A DNA stretch of 64,000 nt from Paenibacillus qinlingensis (GCF_013204845.1 NZ_JABMKY010000033.1:16481-80480), one strand, 5' to 3'; shown: positions 1 to 7,490, numbered from the stretch's first letter. Made by a program: numbers and translations. The notes: a model not told the origin generated them from the sequence alone.

Positions 1-1
1 G

Positions 2-850
2 GACATGACGCCACTCGCAGCCATTCAGGCGATTCGCAAAGATTTCTATGATACGTTCCTTGAGACGAATAAGCGCAGCAAGCTCACACAACATCGTGAA
101 ATGCTGAAAGAAACACTGGATGAGCTGGAGTCCTCTGCCAAGCGGTTCAATACGGTTGAGCAGTTCCTTTATTTTATCCATGAAGTAGCAGAAAAACGCA
201 CAGAAATGCGGACCCAAAGCAAACAACAATTCGCGGATAAAATTTCGCTGATGACGATTCATAAATCGAAGGGACTCGAGTTCCCGGTCGTGTACCTGCT
301 CTGTGCGATTGAAGGCAATATGCCGCATAGCTCGGCACTCGATGCAAGCCATTTGGACGATGTCAAAATGGCGGGCGTCGTTGCGCGGGATAAGACGGCT
401 GCCGCGCTCGAGGAAGAACGGCGACTGGCCTATGTCGCCGTGACAAGAGCGAAAGGCGAGCTGCTGATCAGCTCGCCGGCGTTCTACCGCGGGAAGAAGG
501 CGGAGCCTTCCCGCTTCTTGCTGTCCGCGTTCCCTGGCGCGGACGCAGGGGTTGTTACCAGCCGCAGCAAGCCGGCTGGCGGGTTTACGGCCGCTGGCGG
601 AGCTGCGGCCGGGCGTTCAGTCGCGAGCGGAGCTGCGACTGGCGGGCGGGCAGCCACTGGCGGAGCCGTGGCTGGGGCTGCTGCGACCGCGACCGAGCGG
701 GTCGCGGCGTGGTTGTGCAGCGCGACCGGCTGCAAAGCCTGGTCGCGGATCTCTTCGCCGCAGGAGGCACGACTCGCGGCGAAGGCGTGCCCGCTCTGCG
801 GCGCGGGCATGGTCAAGGGCAGCCGCGAGATCGCGCTGGCGCGGCGGTAG
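2..850 (+). CDS. UvrD/PcrA-type DNA helicase, C-terminal part (partial)
   Basis: C-terminal portion of a superfamily 1 DNA helicase; the gene starts upstream of the window. Two helicase signatures are visible: TIHKSKGLEFPVVYL near residue 84 and AYVAVTRAKGELL near residue 142, the late motifs of the UvrD/PcrA/Rep group that couple ATP hydrolysis to 3'-5' translocation in DNA repair and replication restart. The helicase core ends near residue 175 (SRFLLSAFPG). It is followed by about 60 residues made almost only of Ala, Gly, Thr and Arg, encoded by very GC-rich DNA, and then a CSATGC ... CPLCG pair that could bind one zinc ion. The tail is unlike the rest of the protein and may be a recent expansion. 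Family is certain; which member (PcrA, UvrD, RecQ-unrelated Rep) cannot be decided from this part. Confidence 0.9.
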   Translation, partial: DMTPLAAIQAIRKDFYDTFLETNKRSKLTQHREMLKETLDELESSAKRFNTVEQFLYFIHEVAEKRTEMRTQSKQQFADKISLMTIHKSKGLEFPVVYLLCAIEGNMPHSSALDASHLDDVKMAGVVARDKTAAALEEERRLAYVAVTRAKGELLISSPAFYRGKKAEPSRFLLSAFPGADAGVVTSRSKPAGGFTAAGGAAAGRSVASGAATGGRAATGGAVAGAAATATERVAAWLCSATGCKAWSRISSPQEARLAAKACPLCGAGMVKGSREIALARR

Positions 851-879
851 CGGCTGTTGCTCCCTGCCTCATGCGACTC

Positions 880-904
880 GAATGTTGTATGGCATACAAC
901 ATTC
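880..904. repeat. Perfect 12-bp inverted repeat
   Basis: GAATGTTGTATG, one base, then its exact reverse complement. It shares the core GAATGTTGTA with the hairpin 25 bp downstream, so the two look like duplicated elements. It could be part of the helicase terminator region or a protein site. Confidence 0.7.
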
Positions 905-926
905 CCCTGCTACATGAGGCTTCAAA

Positions 927-961
927 CAAAAGAATGTTGTACATCCTACAACATTCTTTTG
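927..961. terminator. Bidirectional terminator-like hairpin after the helicase
   Basis: A 15-bp perfect stem (CAAAAGAATGTTGTA with its complement) around a 5-nt loop. The A-run on one side and T-run on the other let it work as an intrinsic terminator in both directions. Confidence 0.65.
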
Positions 962-1325
962 TACTTTTGTGCGCTAGCGTGCCGCCGCTGGACCGGCCAA
1001 TGTTCCTGCGCACAATTTTTGTGCGTTAGCATACCGCCACTGCCGGCTGATGCCCTTGCGCACATTTTTTGTGCGCTAGCATGCCGCGGCTGGACCGGCC
1101 AATGCCCTTGCGCACAATTTTTGTGCGCTAGCATACCTCCACTGGCCCAGCCGATGTCCCTGCGCACAATTTTTGTGCGCTAGCGTGCCGCGGCTGGACC
1201 GGCCAATGTCCCTGCGCACATTTTTTGTGCGCTAGCATGCCGCGGCTGGACCGGCCGATGCCCTTGCGCACAATTTTTGAGCGCTAGCATACCTCCACTG
1301 GCCCTGCTGATGTCCTCGCGCACAG
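960..1325. repeat. Array of seven 52-bp repeats, each with a GCGCACAA hairpin
   Basis: The motif GCGCACAA-TTT-TTGTGCGC (8-bp stem, 3-4 nt loop) starts at 1008, 1058, 1110, 1162, 1214, 1266 and 1318 (last copy degenerate), so the period is 50 once and then 52 five times. A half copy precedes the array. Between hairpins lies a GC-rich segment alternating between GCATGCCGCGGCTGGACCGG and a diverged ACCTCCACTGGCC version, which suggests the array grew partly by two-unit steps. Open frames across it are on both strands and look like shadows. It fills the gap between the helicase and tpx. Confidence 0.85.
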
Positions 1326-1339
1326 TTACCTCCAAAACC

Positions 1340-1375
1340 AAAGAGCAGCCATCCCACAAGGGATGACTGCTCTTT
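1340..1375 (-). terminator. Intrinsic terminator of the trxB-trxA-tpx operon
   Basis: AAAGAGCAG-C-CATCCC, loop ACAA, then GGGATG-A-CTGCTCTTT. Stem of 15 bp with one internal mismatch, just after the tpx stop codon. Confidence 0.85.
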
Positions 1376-1404
1376 CTTTCATCTCGACATTTCACATCGA
1401 CATA

Positions 1405-1935
1405 TTATACTAACGTTCTCAATGCCTCCAAAGCTGCCTCATAATTCGGATGGTTACTCATTTCAGTCAAATACTCCACATAGCGAACCGTATCATTCGC
1501 ATCCACGATGAAAATCGCACGCTGATCCAACTGGATCTCTTTGATAAGCACGCCGTATGCTTGCCCGAATGAACGGTTTTTGTAGTCGGAAAGGGTGACG
1601 ACTTTATCAATCCCAGCAGCTCCGCAGAAACGGCTTTGTGCAAAAGGCAGATCCACCGAAATCGTCAAAATAACGACATCGTCACCAAGTTTGTCGGCTT
1701 CCACATTGAAGCGGCGTGTCTGAGCGTCACATGTCCCCGTATCGACGGATGGCACAACGGAAATGAGCTTCACTTTACCCGCATAATCCGCCAGGCTCAC
1801 TTCGGTCATCAAGTCCTTATTCACTTTAAAATCTGGTGCTTGATCCCCTACTTTGATTTGTGGTCCCAGTAAAGTGATAGGGTTGCCTCCAAGGGTAGCG
1901 ACGCCTGTGCGTTCTTGTAAGTGTGTCTGTGTCAT
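1405..1935 (-). CDS. tpx: Thiol peroxidase (Tpx, atypical 2-Cys peroxiredoxin)
   Basis: Reduces hydrogen peroxide and organic hydroperoxides in the cytosol using electrons from thioredoxin. The 176 residues match the usual Tpx length. The peroxidatic cysteine sits in VDTGTCDAQT (Cys69) and the resolving cysteine in SRFCGAAG (Cys104), which form the intramolecular disulfide typical of Tpx. The start follows AGGAGGAATACC. It is the last gene of trxB-trxA-tpx on the minus strand, 75 bp after trxA with no terminator between them, so the peroxidase is made together with its reductant system. A terminator follows directly. Expression is probably set by the trxB promoter and its two palindromic operators. 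Confidence 0.96.
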   Translation of the reverse strand: MTQTHLQERTGVATLGGNPITLLGPQIKVGDQAPDFKVNKDLMTEVSLADYAGKVKLISVVPSVDTGTCDAQTRRFNVEADKLGDDVVILTISVDLPFAQSRFCGAAGIDKVVTLSDYKNRSFGQAYGVLIKEIQLDQRAIFIVDANDTVRYVEYLTEMSNHPNYEAALEALRTLV

Positions 1936-2010
1936 ATGGTATTCCTCCTAAGGTATATGCGAATGGTTTGTTTTCGTATTTTTACTGCGATTTATGAGAT
2001 ACAGCCTAAC

Positions 2011-2322
2011 TTATACCGCTGCAATAACAGCTTTCAATTTCTCTTTGCTCTGCAACCCAACCAGCTGATCAACCACTTGCCCATCTTTAAAAACAAGTAA
2101 GGTCGGGATGCTCATCACGTTGTACTTTGCAGCGGATTCTGGGTTATCATCGACGTTGATTTTAACGATTTTCGCATTGTCACCGAGTTCGGCCGAGAGT
2201 TCATCTAGGATTGGAGCGATCATTTTACAAGGGCCGCACCATGGCGCCCAGAAATCGACAAGGACAGTACCGGTACTTGTTTCATTTTGAAAAGTAGCAT
2301 CAGATATATGATTAACGGACAT
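2011..2322 (-). CDS. trxA: Thioredoxin
   Basis: Small disulfide reductase (103 residues, normal length) with the active site WCGPC (Cys29 and Cys32) and the cis-proline loop in MSIPTLLVF. It passes electrons from TrxB to ribonucleotide reductase, peroxiredoxins and other targets. Its start overlaps the last 11 bp of trxB, indicating translational coupling, and AGGAGGAATGAGCA precedes the ATG inside trxB. The downstream neighbour tpx is a direct client of thioredoxin. Confidence 0.97.
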   Translation of the reverse strand: MSVNHISDATFQNETSTGTVLVDFWAPWCGPCKMIAPILDELSAELGDNAKIVKINVDDNPESAAKYNVMSIPTLLVFKDGQVVDQLVGLQSKEKLKAVIAAV

Positions 2323-3286
2323 TGCTCATTCCTCCTTGAAGTGCTAGTTCTTGTTCTTGTGAAGCATGCTCAGAAATAAAACGTTCGGCATCAAGCGCGG
2401 CCATACAGCCACTTCCTGCTGAAGTAATCGCTTGACGATAGATCCGATCTTGTACATCGCCACAAGCGAACACCCCTGGGATCGACGTCTGGGACGTACC
2501 TGGGATCACTTGCAAGTAGCCGAGCTCATCGGTTGGCAGCTGTCCACCTAAGAAACTCGTGTTCGGGGTATGCCCGATTGCTAGGAAAATCCCGTCAGCC
2601 TCCAGTAATTCTTCTTCACCTGTAGCGTTATTGTGGACTTTCAGTCCTGTCACACCCATCGGCCCTGCCACCACTTCAAGTGGTGTACGATTCAAGCTCC
2701 AAGCTACTTTGCTATTGCCACGAGCGTGATCCTGCATGATTTTCGAAGCTTTGAGATCATCTCTGCGATGAACCACACGTACTTCGGAAGCGAATCGAGT
2801 TAGAAACTGTGCCTCCTCCATTGCTGTGTCACCGCCGCCGATAACGATGATTTTTTTATTCCTGAAGAAAAATCCGTCACACGTTGCGCAGGTACTTACC
2901 CCTTTGCCGATATTGTCAGCTTCACCAGGTATCCCTAATTTCTTAGCTGTTGCACCTGTTGAAATAATTAGCGAGTCCGCTGTCAATTGCCCGCCATCCT
3001 CGAGGAATAAGGTAAATGGACGTTTGGAAAAGTCCACCTCGGTAACGCGCCCCGACTGAATCGTGGCCCCAAAGCGAAGCGCTTGTTTCCGCATGTTATC
3101 CATCAGCTCAGGTCCTGTAATCCCATCAGGGAAACCTGGGAAGTTATCGACTTCTGTTGTTGTGGTCAGTTGACCACCCGGCTGTATGCCCTCTATAACA
3201 AGCGGTGAGATGTTCGCTCTTGCTAAGTAGATGGCTGCGGTTAATCCCGCAGGTCCTGTTCCGATAATGATCGCTTTGTGATGCAT
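2312..3286 (-). CDS. trxB: Thioredoxin reductase (NADPH)
   Basis: Flavoenzyme of 324 residues that reduces thioredoxin with NADPH. N-terminal FAD site GTGPAGLTAAIY (residues 9-20), redox motif CATCDG (Cys133/Cys136), NADPH site VIGGGDTAMEEA near residue 148 and the C-terminal FAD motif ACGDV. A longer frame runs 18 codons further upstream, but the start used here follows AAGGAGGAATTCCT directly and gives the standard N-terminus. First gene of trxB-trxA-tpx. Its promoter is TTGACA-17 bp-TATGAT, flanked by two near-palindromes of the OhrR/MarR type. Confidence 0.97.
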   Translation of the reverse strand: MHHKAIIIGTGPAGLTAAIYLARANISPLVIEGIQPGGQLTTTTEVDNFPGFPDGITGPELMDNMRKQALRFGATIQSGRVTEVDFSKRPFTLFLEDGGQLTADSLIISTGATAKKLGIPGEADNIGKGVSTCATCDGFFFRNKKIIVIGGGDTAMEEAQFLTRFASEVRVVHRRDDLKASKIMQDHARGNSKVAWSLNRTPLEVVAGPMGVTGLKVHNNATGEEELLEADGIFLAIGHTPNTSFLGGQLPTDELGYLQVIPGTSQTSIPGVFACGDVQDRIYRQAITSAGSGCMAALDAERFISEHASQEQELALQGGMSNVR

Positions 3287-3339
3287 AGGAATTCCTCCTT
3301 TTATATAACGTAGTGCTGATGTCGCGAATTCATGTTGCA

Positions 3340-3355
3340 TACAATTTAATTTGTA
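3340..3355. promoter_or_regulatory. OhrR/MarR-like palindromic operator, downstream site
   Basis: TACAATTTAATTTGTA matches its own reverse complement at 14 of 16 positions and resembles the Bacillus subtilis OhrR operator half TACAATTAAATTGTA. It lies about 20-35 bp downstream of the trxB -10 box, where a bound repressor would block transcription. The identity of the regulator is inferred. Confidence 0.5.
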
Positions 3356-3372
3356 ACAAACCTTATGAGAGA

Positions 3373-3401
3373 ATCATATCAATCGCCACTTGTTTTGTCA
3401 A
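3373..3401 (-). promoter_or_regulatory. SigA-type promoter of trxB-trxA-tpx
   Basis: On the minus strand a perfect -35 box TTGACA and -10 box TATGAT are separated by exactly 17 bp. The predicted start of transcription is near 3366, leaving an 80-nt leader before trxB. Confidence 0.75.
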
Positions 3402-3426
3402 CAATTAAATTGTGTACAATGTATTA
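3401..3426. promoter_or_regulatory. OhrR/MarR-like operator overlapping the trxB -35 box
   Basis: ACAATTAAATTGT followed by GTACAATGTATTAAT. The first part is a perfect palindrome around one base, and the two parts resemble the doubled OhrR operator of Bacillus subtilis. It abuts the -35 box of trxB and also lies upstream of the divergent foldase gene, so it might affect both. Confidence 0.5.
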
Positions 3427-3551
3427 ATGCGCACTACCAGGTATTAAGCTCACATTCAGCTTGCACTCATACTTCTTTCAGCTTGGTCAGGCATAATGGG
3501 TTACAGAACGAGAACGACACTAACAGCCACATCACGAGAGGACGTATATAC

Positions 3552-4463
3552 ATGAATTCAAAAAATAATCGCACATGGGTGTGGACATCATCCGCCCTTT
3601 TGGTCATCTTGATTGCTTATGCTTCGGTATTCCCACCTGTCTCTAAAAATAACGATGAGAAAGCCGTTGCCAAAGTCAACGGGGTAGAAATAAGCACGAC
3701 AAAGCTCTATAACGCGTTGGTAGCAAGTGGCGGAGCGCAAACGCTAGACTCGATGATCACGGAAGAGCTTATCAGCCAAGAGAGCAAGAAAGCTGGAATC
3801 CAGATCACGGACGCCGATGTGACGAACGAGATTCAAACGATTAAAGCAACGTATGGTTCCGAGGATGAATTTAACCAAGCACTTAGCAACTACGGCATGA
3901 CACTGGACGATTTAAAGAAAAACATGCAGTCTCAAGTGACACTGAAAAAGATTTTGGAGCCACAAGTCACGGTTACTGACGATGAAATCAAAAAATATTA
4001 TGATGAAAATTTAGAGTCGTTAAAAGTGCCTGCGCAAGTGAAAGCTTCTCATATCTCTGTAGCGACGGAAGCTGAGGCTGAGGCTATTATCGCGAAGTTG
4101 AAAAGCGGCGGGGATTTCGCAACACTAGCGAAGGAAAGTTCCACGGATGCCGCAACGAAGGATAAAGGCGGAGATCTGGGCTATATCTCGGCCGGACAAG
4201 GAGATCCCGTGTTTGAAGCCGCGGCATTTGCTTTGGAAACTGGCGGTCTAAGCTCCGCTGTACAAACAGCAACAGGTTACGATGTGATTAAAGTAACGGA
4301 TCACAAAGCTGCTTCAACTCCAACACTTGCAGACAAAACAGCTACAATTAAACAATCGTTAGTCGATCAAAAGATCTCAACACTATCCCAAACTTGGTTG
4401 GAACAAAAGAAATCCGAAGCAAAAATTGAAAATAATCTTGCTGACTTGACGAAGACAACCTAG
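3552..4463 (+). CDS. Membrane-anchored PpiC/parvulin foldase (PrsA/SurA-like)
   Basis: Extracytoplasmic peptidyl-prolyl isomerase and chaperone of 303 residues. The N-terminus has one hydrophobic anchor (about residues 9-28, TWVWTSSALLVILIAYASVF) but no lipobox cysteine, so it is a membrane-anchored version rather than a classical PrsA lipoprotein. An N-terminal SurA-like helical domain (about 50-150) is followed by a parvulin domain (about 160-260) with the hallmark KASHISV, DFATLAKESS, GGDLGYI and FALETGGLS segments. The start follows AGAGGACGTATATAC; a frame with earlier starts lacks a signal sequence. It is divergent from trxB. Likely role: folding of exported proteins at the membrane surface. 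Confidence 0.9.
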   Translation: MNSKNNRTWVWTSSALLVILIAYASVFPPVSKNNDEKAVAKVNGVEISTTKLYNALVASGGAQTLDSMITEELISQESKKAGIQITDADVTNEIQTIKATYGSEDEFNQALSNYGMTLDDLKKNMQSQVTLKKILEPQVTVTDDEIKKYYDENLESLKVPAQVKASHISVATEAEAEAIIAKLKSGGDFATLAKESSTDAATKDKGGDLGYISAGQGDPVFEAAAFALETGGLSSAVQTATGYDVIKVTDHKAASTPTLADKTATIKQSLVDQKISTLSQTWLEQKKSEAKIENNLADLTKTT

Positions 4464-4592
4464 TTTTGGCTGAGTGAGGCGTATGTAAATTCGGGCGAGC
4501 AGCGGTCGGTGCAATTGATGCCTGCCGTCGGTGGGGTGAATAGAGCGGGAAAGCGACCTGAGTCCTGTGCGGCGGATGCCCTCGGACTGAAA

Positions 4593-4777
4593 TAACTGTA
4601 AAATAGGTAGTTAATTTGAGCCTTTTCCATCGGAAATGCGTTGTAGATGGAAAATATACAGTTATTTCAAGCTAATTTTAGCTTATTCTGAAAAATGCCC
4701 CCATTTAACTACAGAAAATCCATCTATTTCGAAAATTCAAGCTTAATCAACCGAAATAGCTGTATAAAATCCAGTTA
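4593..4777. repeat. Quartet repeat array, family A (copy 1)
   Basis: Four 21-bp quasi-palindromes start at 4593, 4644, 4706 and 4757 (spacing 51, 62, 51). Left halves are TAACTGTA, TAGATGGA, TAACTACA and TAGCTGTA; right halves end GTAGTTA, ACAGTTA, CCATCTA and CCAGTTA. Spacers (30, 41, 30 nt) do not share sequence with other copies. The array lies between two convergent genes. Confidence 0.85.
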
Positions 4778-4789
4778 ATGCGCTCGAGA

Positions 4790-4975
4790 GACGGTGGATT
4801 GGCGAGTATTGGCTACTTTCGGGTGCGACGGTGGAGTGGCTAATAATTGATTACTCTCGGCTCGGCGGTGGATTGACGAGTATTTAGCTACTTTCGGGTG
4901 CGACGGTGGGGTAGCTATTAACTGGCTACTCTCTGCACGACGGTTGGTTGGCAAATATCTGCTGCTCACAAACGC
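4790..4975. repeat. Five 37-bp degenerate tandem repeats
   Basis: Units start at 4790, 4827, 4864, 4902 and 4939, each opening with GACGGTGG-like sequence followed by a TGGCTACTTTCGGGTGC-like end. Copies 1 and 3 and copies 2 and 4 are most alike, pointing to two-unit duplication. The minus-strand open frame across it is a repeat artefact. Confidence 0.8.
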
Positions 4976-5010
4976 CACGGCAGATTGGTACCCCTTCTCT
5001 ACACAACACC

Positions 5011-5045
5011 AAAACCCCCTTAGCTACAAGAGCTAAGGGGGTTTT
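5011..5045 (-). terminator. Bidirectional intrinsic terminator
   Basis: AAAACCCCCTTAGCT, 5-nt loop, then the exact complement AGCTAAGGGGGTTTT. It closes the pdaA gene and also stops transcription coming from the repeat region. Confidence 0.9.
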
Positions 5046-5064
5046 CCTATCTTTTCCTATCCTT

Positions 5065-5850
5065 TTACGGTGTGCGAAGCTTCATCTCGTCCAAGCTCTT
5101 GAACTGGTAGCCCTGCGCACGCGCAGCGTCAATGATTTTACCGAGCGCTTCCGTATTATCGCTGGATACGGAATGCAATAGGATGACAGCACCTGGATGC
5201 AGCTGGGCCATCACATTTTTGTAGGCATACTCCCAGCCCTTCTGATGCTTGGGTTCCCAGTCGCGATACGCCACGGACCAGAACACATTCGTGTAGTTCA
5301 ATCCTTGGCTAACAGCCATTGAGCGGTCATTGAAAATGCCCCGCGGCGCGCGCAGATAGTGCATTTCCTTTTGCCCCGTCACCGCGGCGACCTCGTCTTT
5401 CACTTGGTTCAACTCTTTCTGAATGCGCTCCGCTGGAATCTGACTCATATCGGGATGGCTCCATGAATGGTTGCCGATCAGATGCCCCTCGGCGGCCATG
5501 CGCTTGAGCAGCTCTGGTTCTGTCCGAATGTAGTGGCCTGTCACAAAAAATATAGCCGGCACTTGCTTCTCTTTGAGCACATCCAGAATTCGACCTGTGT
5601 AGCCCTGTTCATACCCATTATCGAAGGTTAAGTACAATTCCTTTTGTGACTGATCGCCTGTAAACACAGCGCCGCGCTGCTTCAAGAGACCCTTGAATCC
5701 CTCTTCATCGATTGATGGCGGCCCGCCGTTGACACTCTTTTTGAAACCAAAATGATAGGTTCCATCCGCTGAGACCATGGTTATCTGCCCCGCCATAAGA
5801 GCTAGGGAAAATAGGAGAATTCGCAAGATTTTCATAGGGATGTCATGCAC
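5065..5850 (-). CDS. pdaA: Delta-lactam-type polysaccharide deacetylase (PdaA)
   Basis: Secreted NodB-fold deacetylase, 261 residues. In spore formers PdaA removes the acetyl group from N-acetylmuramic acid so that cortex muramic-delta-lactam can form. The metal site is visible: TFDNGY (Asp77) and HSWSHPD (His128, His132). The TFDNGYEQGYT signature is characteristic of PdaA rather than of chitooligosaccharide deacetylases. A signal peptide (KILRILLFSLALMAGQITMV) occupies the N-terminus. The start is uncertain: the first ATG lies only 3 nt behind AAGGAG, while the ATG five codons later is 14 nt away and gives a more typical signal peptide. It stands alone, with its own terminator. Confidence 0.9.
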   Translation of the reverse strand: MHDIPMKILRILLFSLALMAGQITMVSADGTYHFGFKKSVNGGPPSIDEEGFKGLLKQRGAVFTGDQSQKELYLTFDNGYEQGYTGRILDVLKEKQVPAIFFVTGHYIRTEPELLKRMAAEGHLIGNHSWSHPDMSQIPAERIQKELNQVKDEVAAVTGQKEMHYLRAPRGIFNDRSMAVSQGLNYTNVFWSVAYRDWEPKHQKGWEYAYKNVMAQLHPGAVILLHSVSSDNTEALGKIIDAARAQGYQFKSLDEMKLRTP

Positions 5851-5949
5851 TCCTTGCCTTGTGTGATGAGTTGTGGCGAGTTACTGCCAACAAGAACTGT
5901 TACTAATATGCCACACCACGGCAGGAGATTATGTGTTCATTCCTCAATC

Positions 5950-7071
5950 TCAATCGATCACTTTTCCGAACGCTTCCACAATGTCTGACCGAAACGACAA
6001 ATTAGTCAGTTTTTGAATCTCCGCATAGGACTCCTGTTTCGAGGTTTCCTTCCTATAGGAACGCGGCGTTGTCATCGCGAGATACATTTCTACAATACCA
6101 AGCATCTGCGATAGGATTGGAATTTGCGCACCTTCTAGGCGAAATGGATAACCGGTGCCATCTATTTTTTCATGATGATACAAGAATACCCTCTCTACTC
6201 CATGGAAATCCGGAATACCTTCACACAGTTCCCTGGCCATATAACAATGCTCCTGTACAACTTCGTACTCGAATTCCGATAACTTACCTTCTTTTTCAAA
6301 CATATAGTCCGGCAACTTCACCCTGCTTACAAAATGCATCAGTGAAAGCAAATCAATCTCCCATTCCTGCACACTTAGACCGCCATAGGCATGTACCAGT
6401 TTCTTCAGCAACTTACTCATTTCACCAATTTCTTTGCGTGAGGTCTGCGTTTTCCGCTCTCCTACCGAGATAAAGGATTGGAGCATATTAATCACCTGCT
6501 GCTTCTGTTTCTGAAAAGCAGAAGCCTCTGCATCGCGTTTATGCTGATACATGGCAATTTGAATAATAACGCCCAGAATGATACAACCAAGTGCATAAAC
6601 ACCTTTCGTTGTCGCCATGATAATAGATGAAGTATCGCCAAATGACGTAAAGCTTGGGCCCAATATTTGAAAACAAATAAAGTAAACCAAGAATAAGAGC
6701 GTGCCATACATGTAAATCCTGAATTCAACCAACAAACTGAGCATAACTGGAAAAAAAATAAGCGCCACCCACATTTGTTGCAACGCTAACGGATTATATA
6801 AAGTGGTTATAACGATAACCAGAAATATTAAAGCGGGTGCAATCATCTTCGAGTACCGGTTGTGTTCGGGCATCAGGTGCTGCAAGCTATACATCGCCCA
6901 TCCAAATACGGCGGCTGTTGCCGATCCCATCATATACAAGTGAGACTCTGTATTTCGACTAATCAGCCAATAACCTAAACCGCTCAATGTGCATAATGTA
7001 GCCATGCTGCCAATGATAAACATGCATAACTGATGAATGGGTTGCCTACTTAATCGCTGCATCATGTTCAT
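5950..7071 (-). CDS. Membrane HD-GYP-like protein with degenerate catalytic site
   Basis: 373 residues: five or six membrane segments (about residues 15-175), a short coiled linker, then an HD-GYP-like domain (about 200-373). HD-GYP enzymes normally hydrolyse cyclic di-GMP. The GYP part is intact (YHHEKIDGTGYP, residues 298-309), but the catalytic HD pair reads His246-Phe247 in MHFVSRVKLP, and the first conserved His (usually GHSERV) is replaced in TSRKEIGEM. It is therefore probably inactive as a phosphodiesterase and may act as a binding or signalling domain. It is 17 bp downstream of a receiver-only regulator and probably co-transcribed with it and the histidine kinase. Function is inferred. 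Confidence 0.75.
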   Translation of the reverse strand: MNMMQRLSRQPIHQLCMFIIGSMATLCTLSGLGYWLISRNTESHLYMMGSATAAVFGWAMYSLQHLMPEHNRYSKMIAPALIFLVIVITTLYNPLALQQMWVALIFFPVMLSLLVEFRIYMYGTLLFLVYFICFQILGPSFTSFGDTSSIIMATTKGVYALGCIILGVIIQIAMYQHKRDAEASAFQKQKQQVINMLQSFISVGERKTQTSRKEIGEMSKLLKKLVHAYGGLSVQEWEIDLLSLMHFVSRVKLPDYMFEKEGKLSEFEYEVVQEHCYMARELCEGIPDFHGVERVFLYHHEKIDGTGYPFRLEGAQIPILSQMLGIVEMYLAMTTPRSYRKETSKQESYAEIQKLTNLSFRSDIVEAFGKVID

Positions 7072-7088
7072 AGCAAATTCTCCCTCGT

Positions 7089-7490
7089 CTAGTAGAGCTT
7101 ATTCTCCTTAGGTTGAAACACGAAAGTCCCCTTCATCACTTCTTGAATTGTAGAAAGAATGATCTCCGGACTAGTATCTTTCATCAAATATCCGTCCACT
7201 CCCGCTTTACATGCACGATAAATATCTTCACTTTCGTCAAATGCGGTTAAAATAATAATTTTTATATTCGGTAATCTCTCCTTTAATAATCGGACACCCT
7301 CTATGATGCATTGCCCCGGCATTTTGAGATCGGTAAGAAGTAAATCAGGCACAAGGGCCAGCGATTGTGATACGGCTTCATTACCATTAGATGCCTCTCC
7401 CGCTACGCTGTACAAGCCACAACTGTCAAGTAACATGTGCAGTCCTGCCCTAATCAGCTGCCGATCATCGGCTATGACAACTTTATACAT
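7089..7490 (-). CDS. Stand-alone receiver domain (response regulator without output)
   Basis: 133 residues forming a complete receiver domain: acidic pair Asp8-Asp9, phospho-acceptor Asp54 in LLTDLKMPG, Thr82 and Lys104 (GYLMKDTSP). It most resembles NarL-family receivers, which normally carry a LuxR-type DNA-binding domain of about 65 more residues; here the frame stops 15 residues after the last helix. The start (GAGAGGAGTATGGCAT-ATG) overlaps the end of the kinase gene by 8 bp. Either it is a truncated regulator or a natural phospho-relay protein that signals to the HD-GYP-like membrane protein encoded directly downstream. Confidence 0.85.
   Translation of the reverse strand: MYKVVIADDRQLIRAGLHMLLDSCGLYSVAGEASNGNEAVSQSLALVPDLLLTDLKMPGQCIIEGVRLLKERLPNIKIIILTAFDESEDIYRACKAGVDGYLMKDTSPEIILSTIQEVMKGTFVFQPKENKLY

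Noticed and set aside
960..1325. CRISPR array
   Set aside because: The units are contiguous 52-bp repeats with internal hairpins and similar linkers; there are no unique spacers of constant length and no cas genes.
1180..1395. 71-residue minus-strand frame between hairpin array and tpx
   Set aside because: Lies mostly in the 52-bp repeats and runs across the tpx terminator; no start signal.
4593..4777. CRISPR-like array in the quartet regions
   Set aside because: Only four elements, two different spacer lengths (30 and 41), elements vary between copies and appear in many gaps; no cas genes.
4775..4978. 67-residue minus-strand repeat protein
   Set aside because: Follows the 37-bp DNA repeats exactly; diverged copies show no protein-level conservation and no ribosome binding site.
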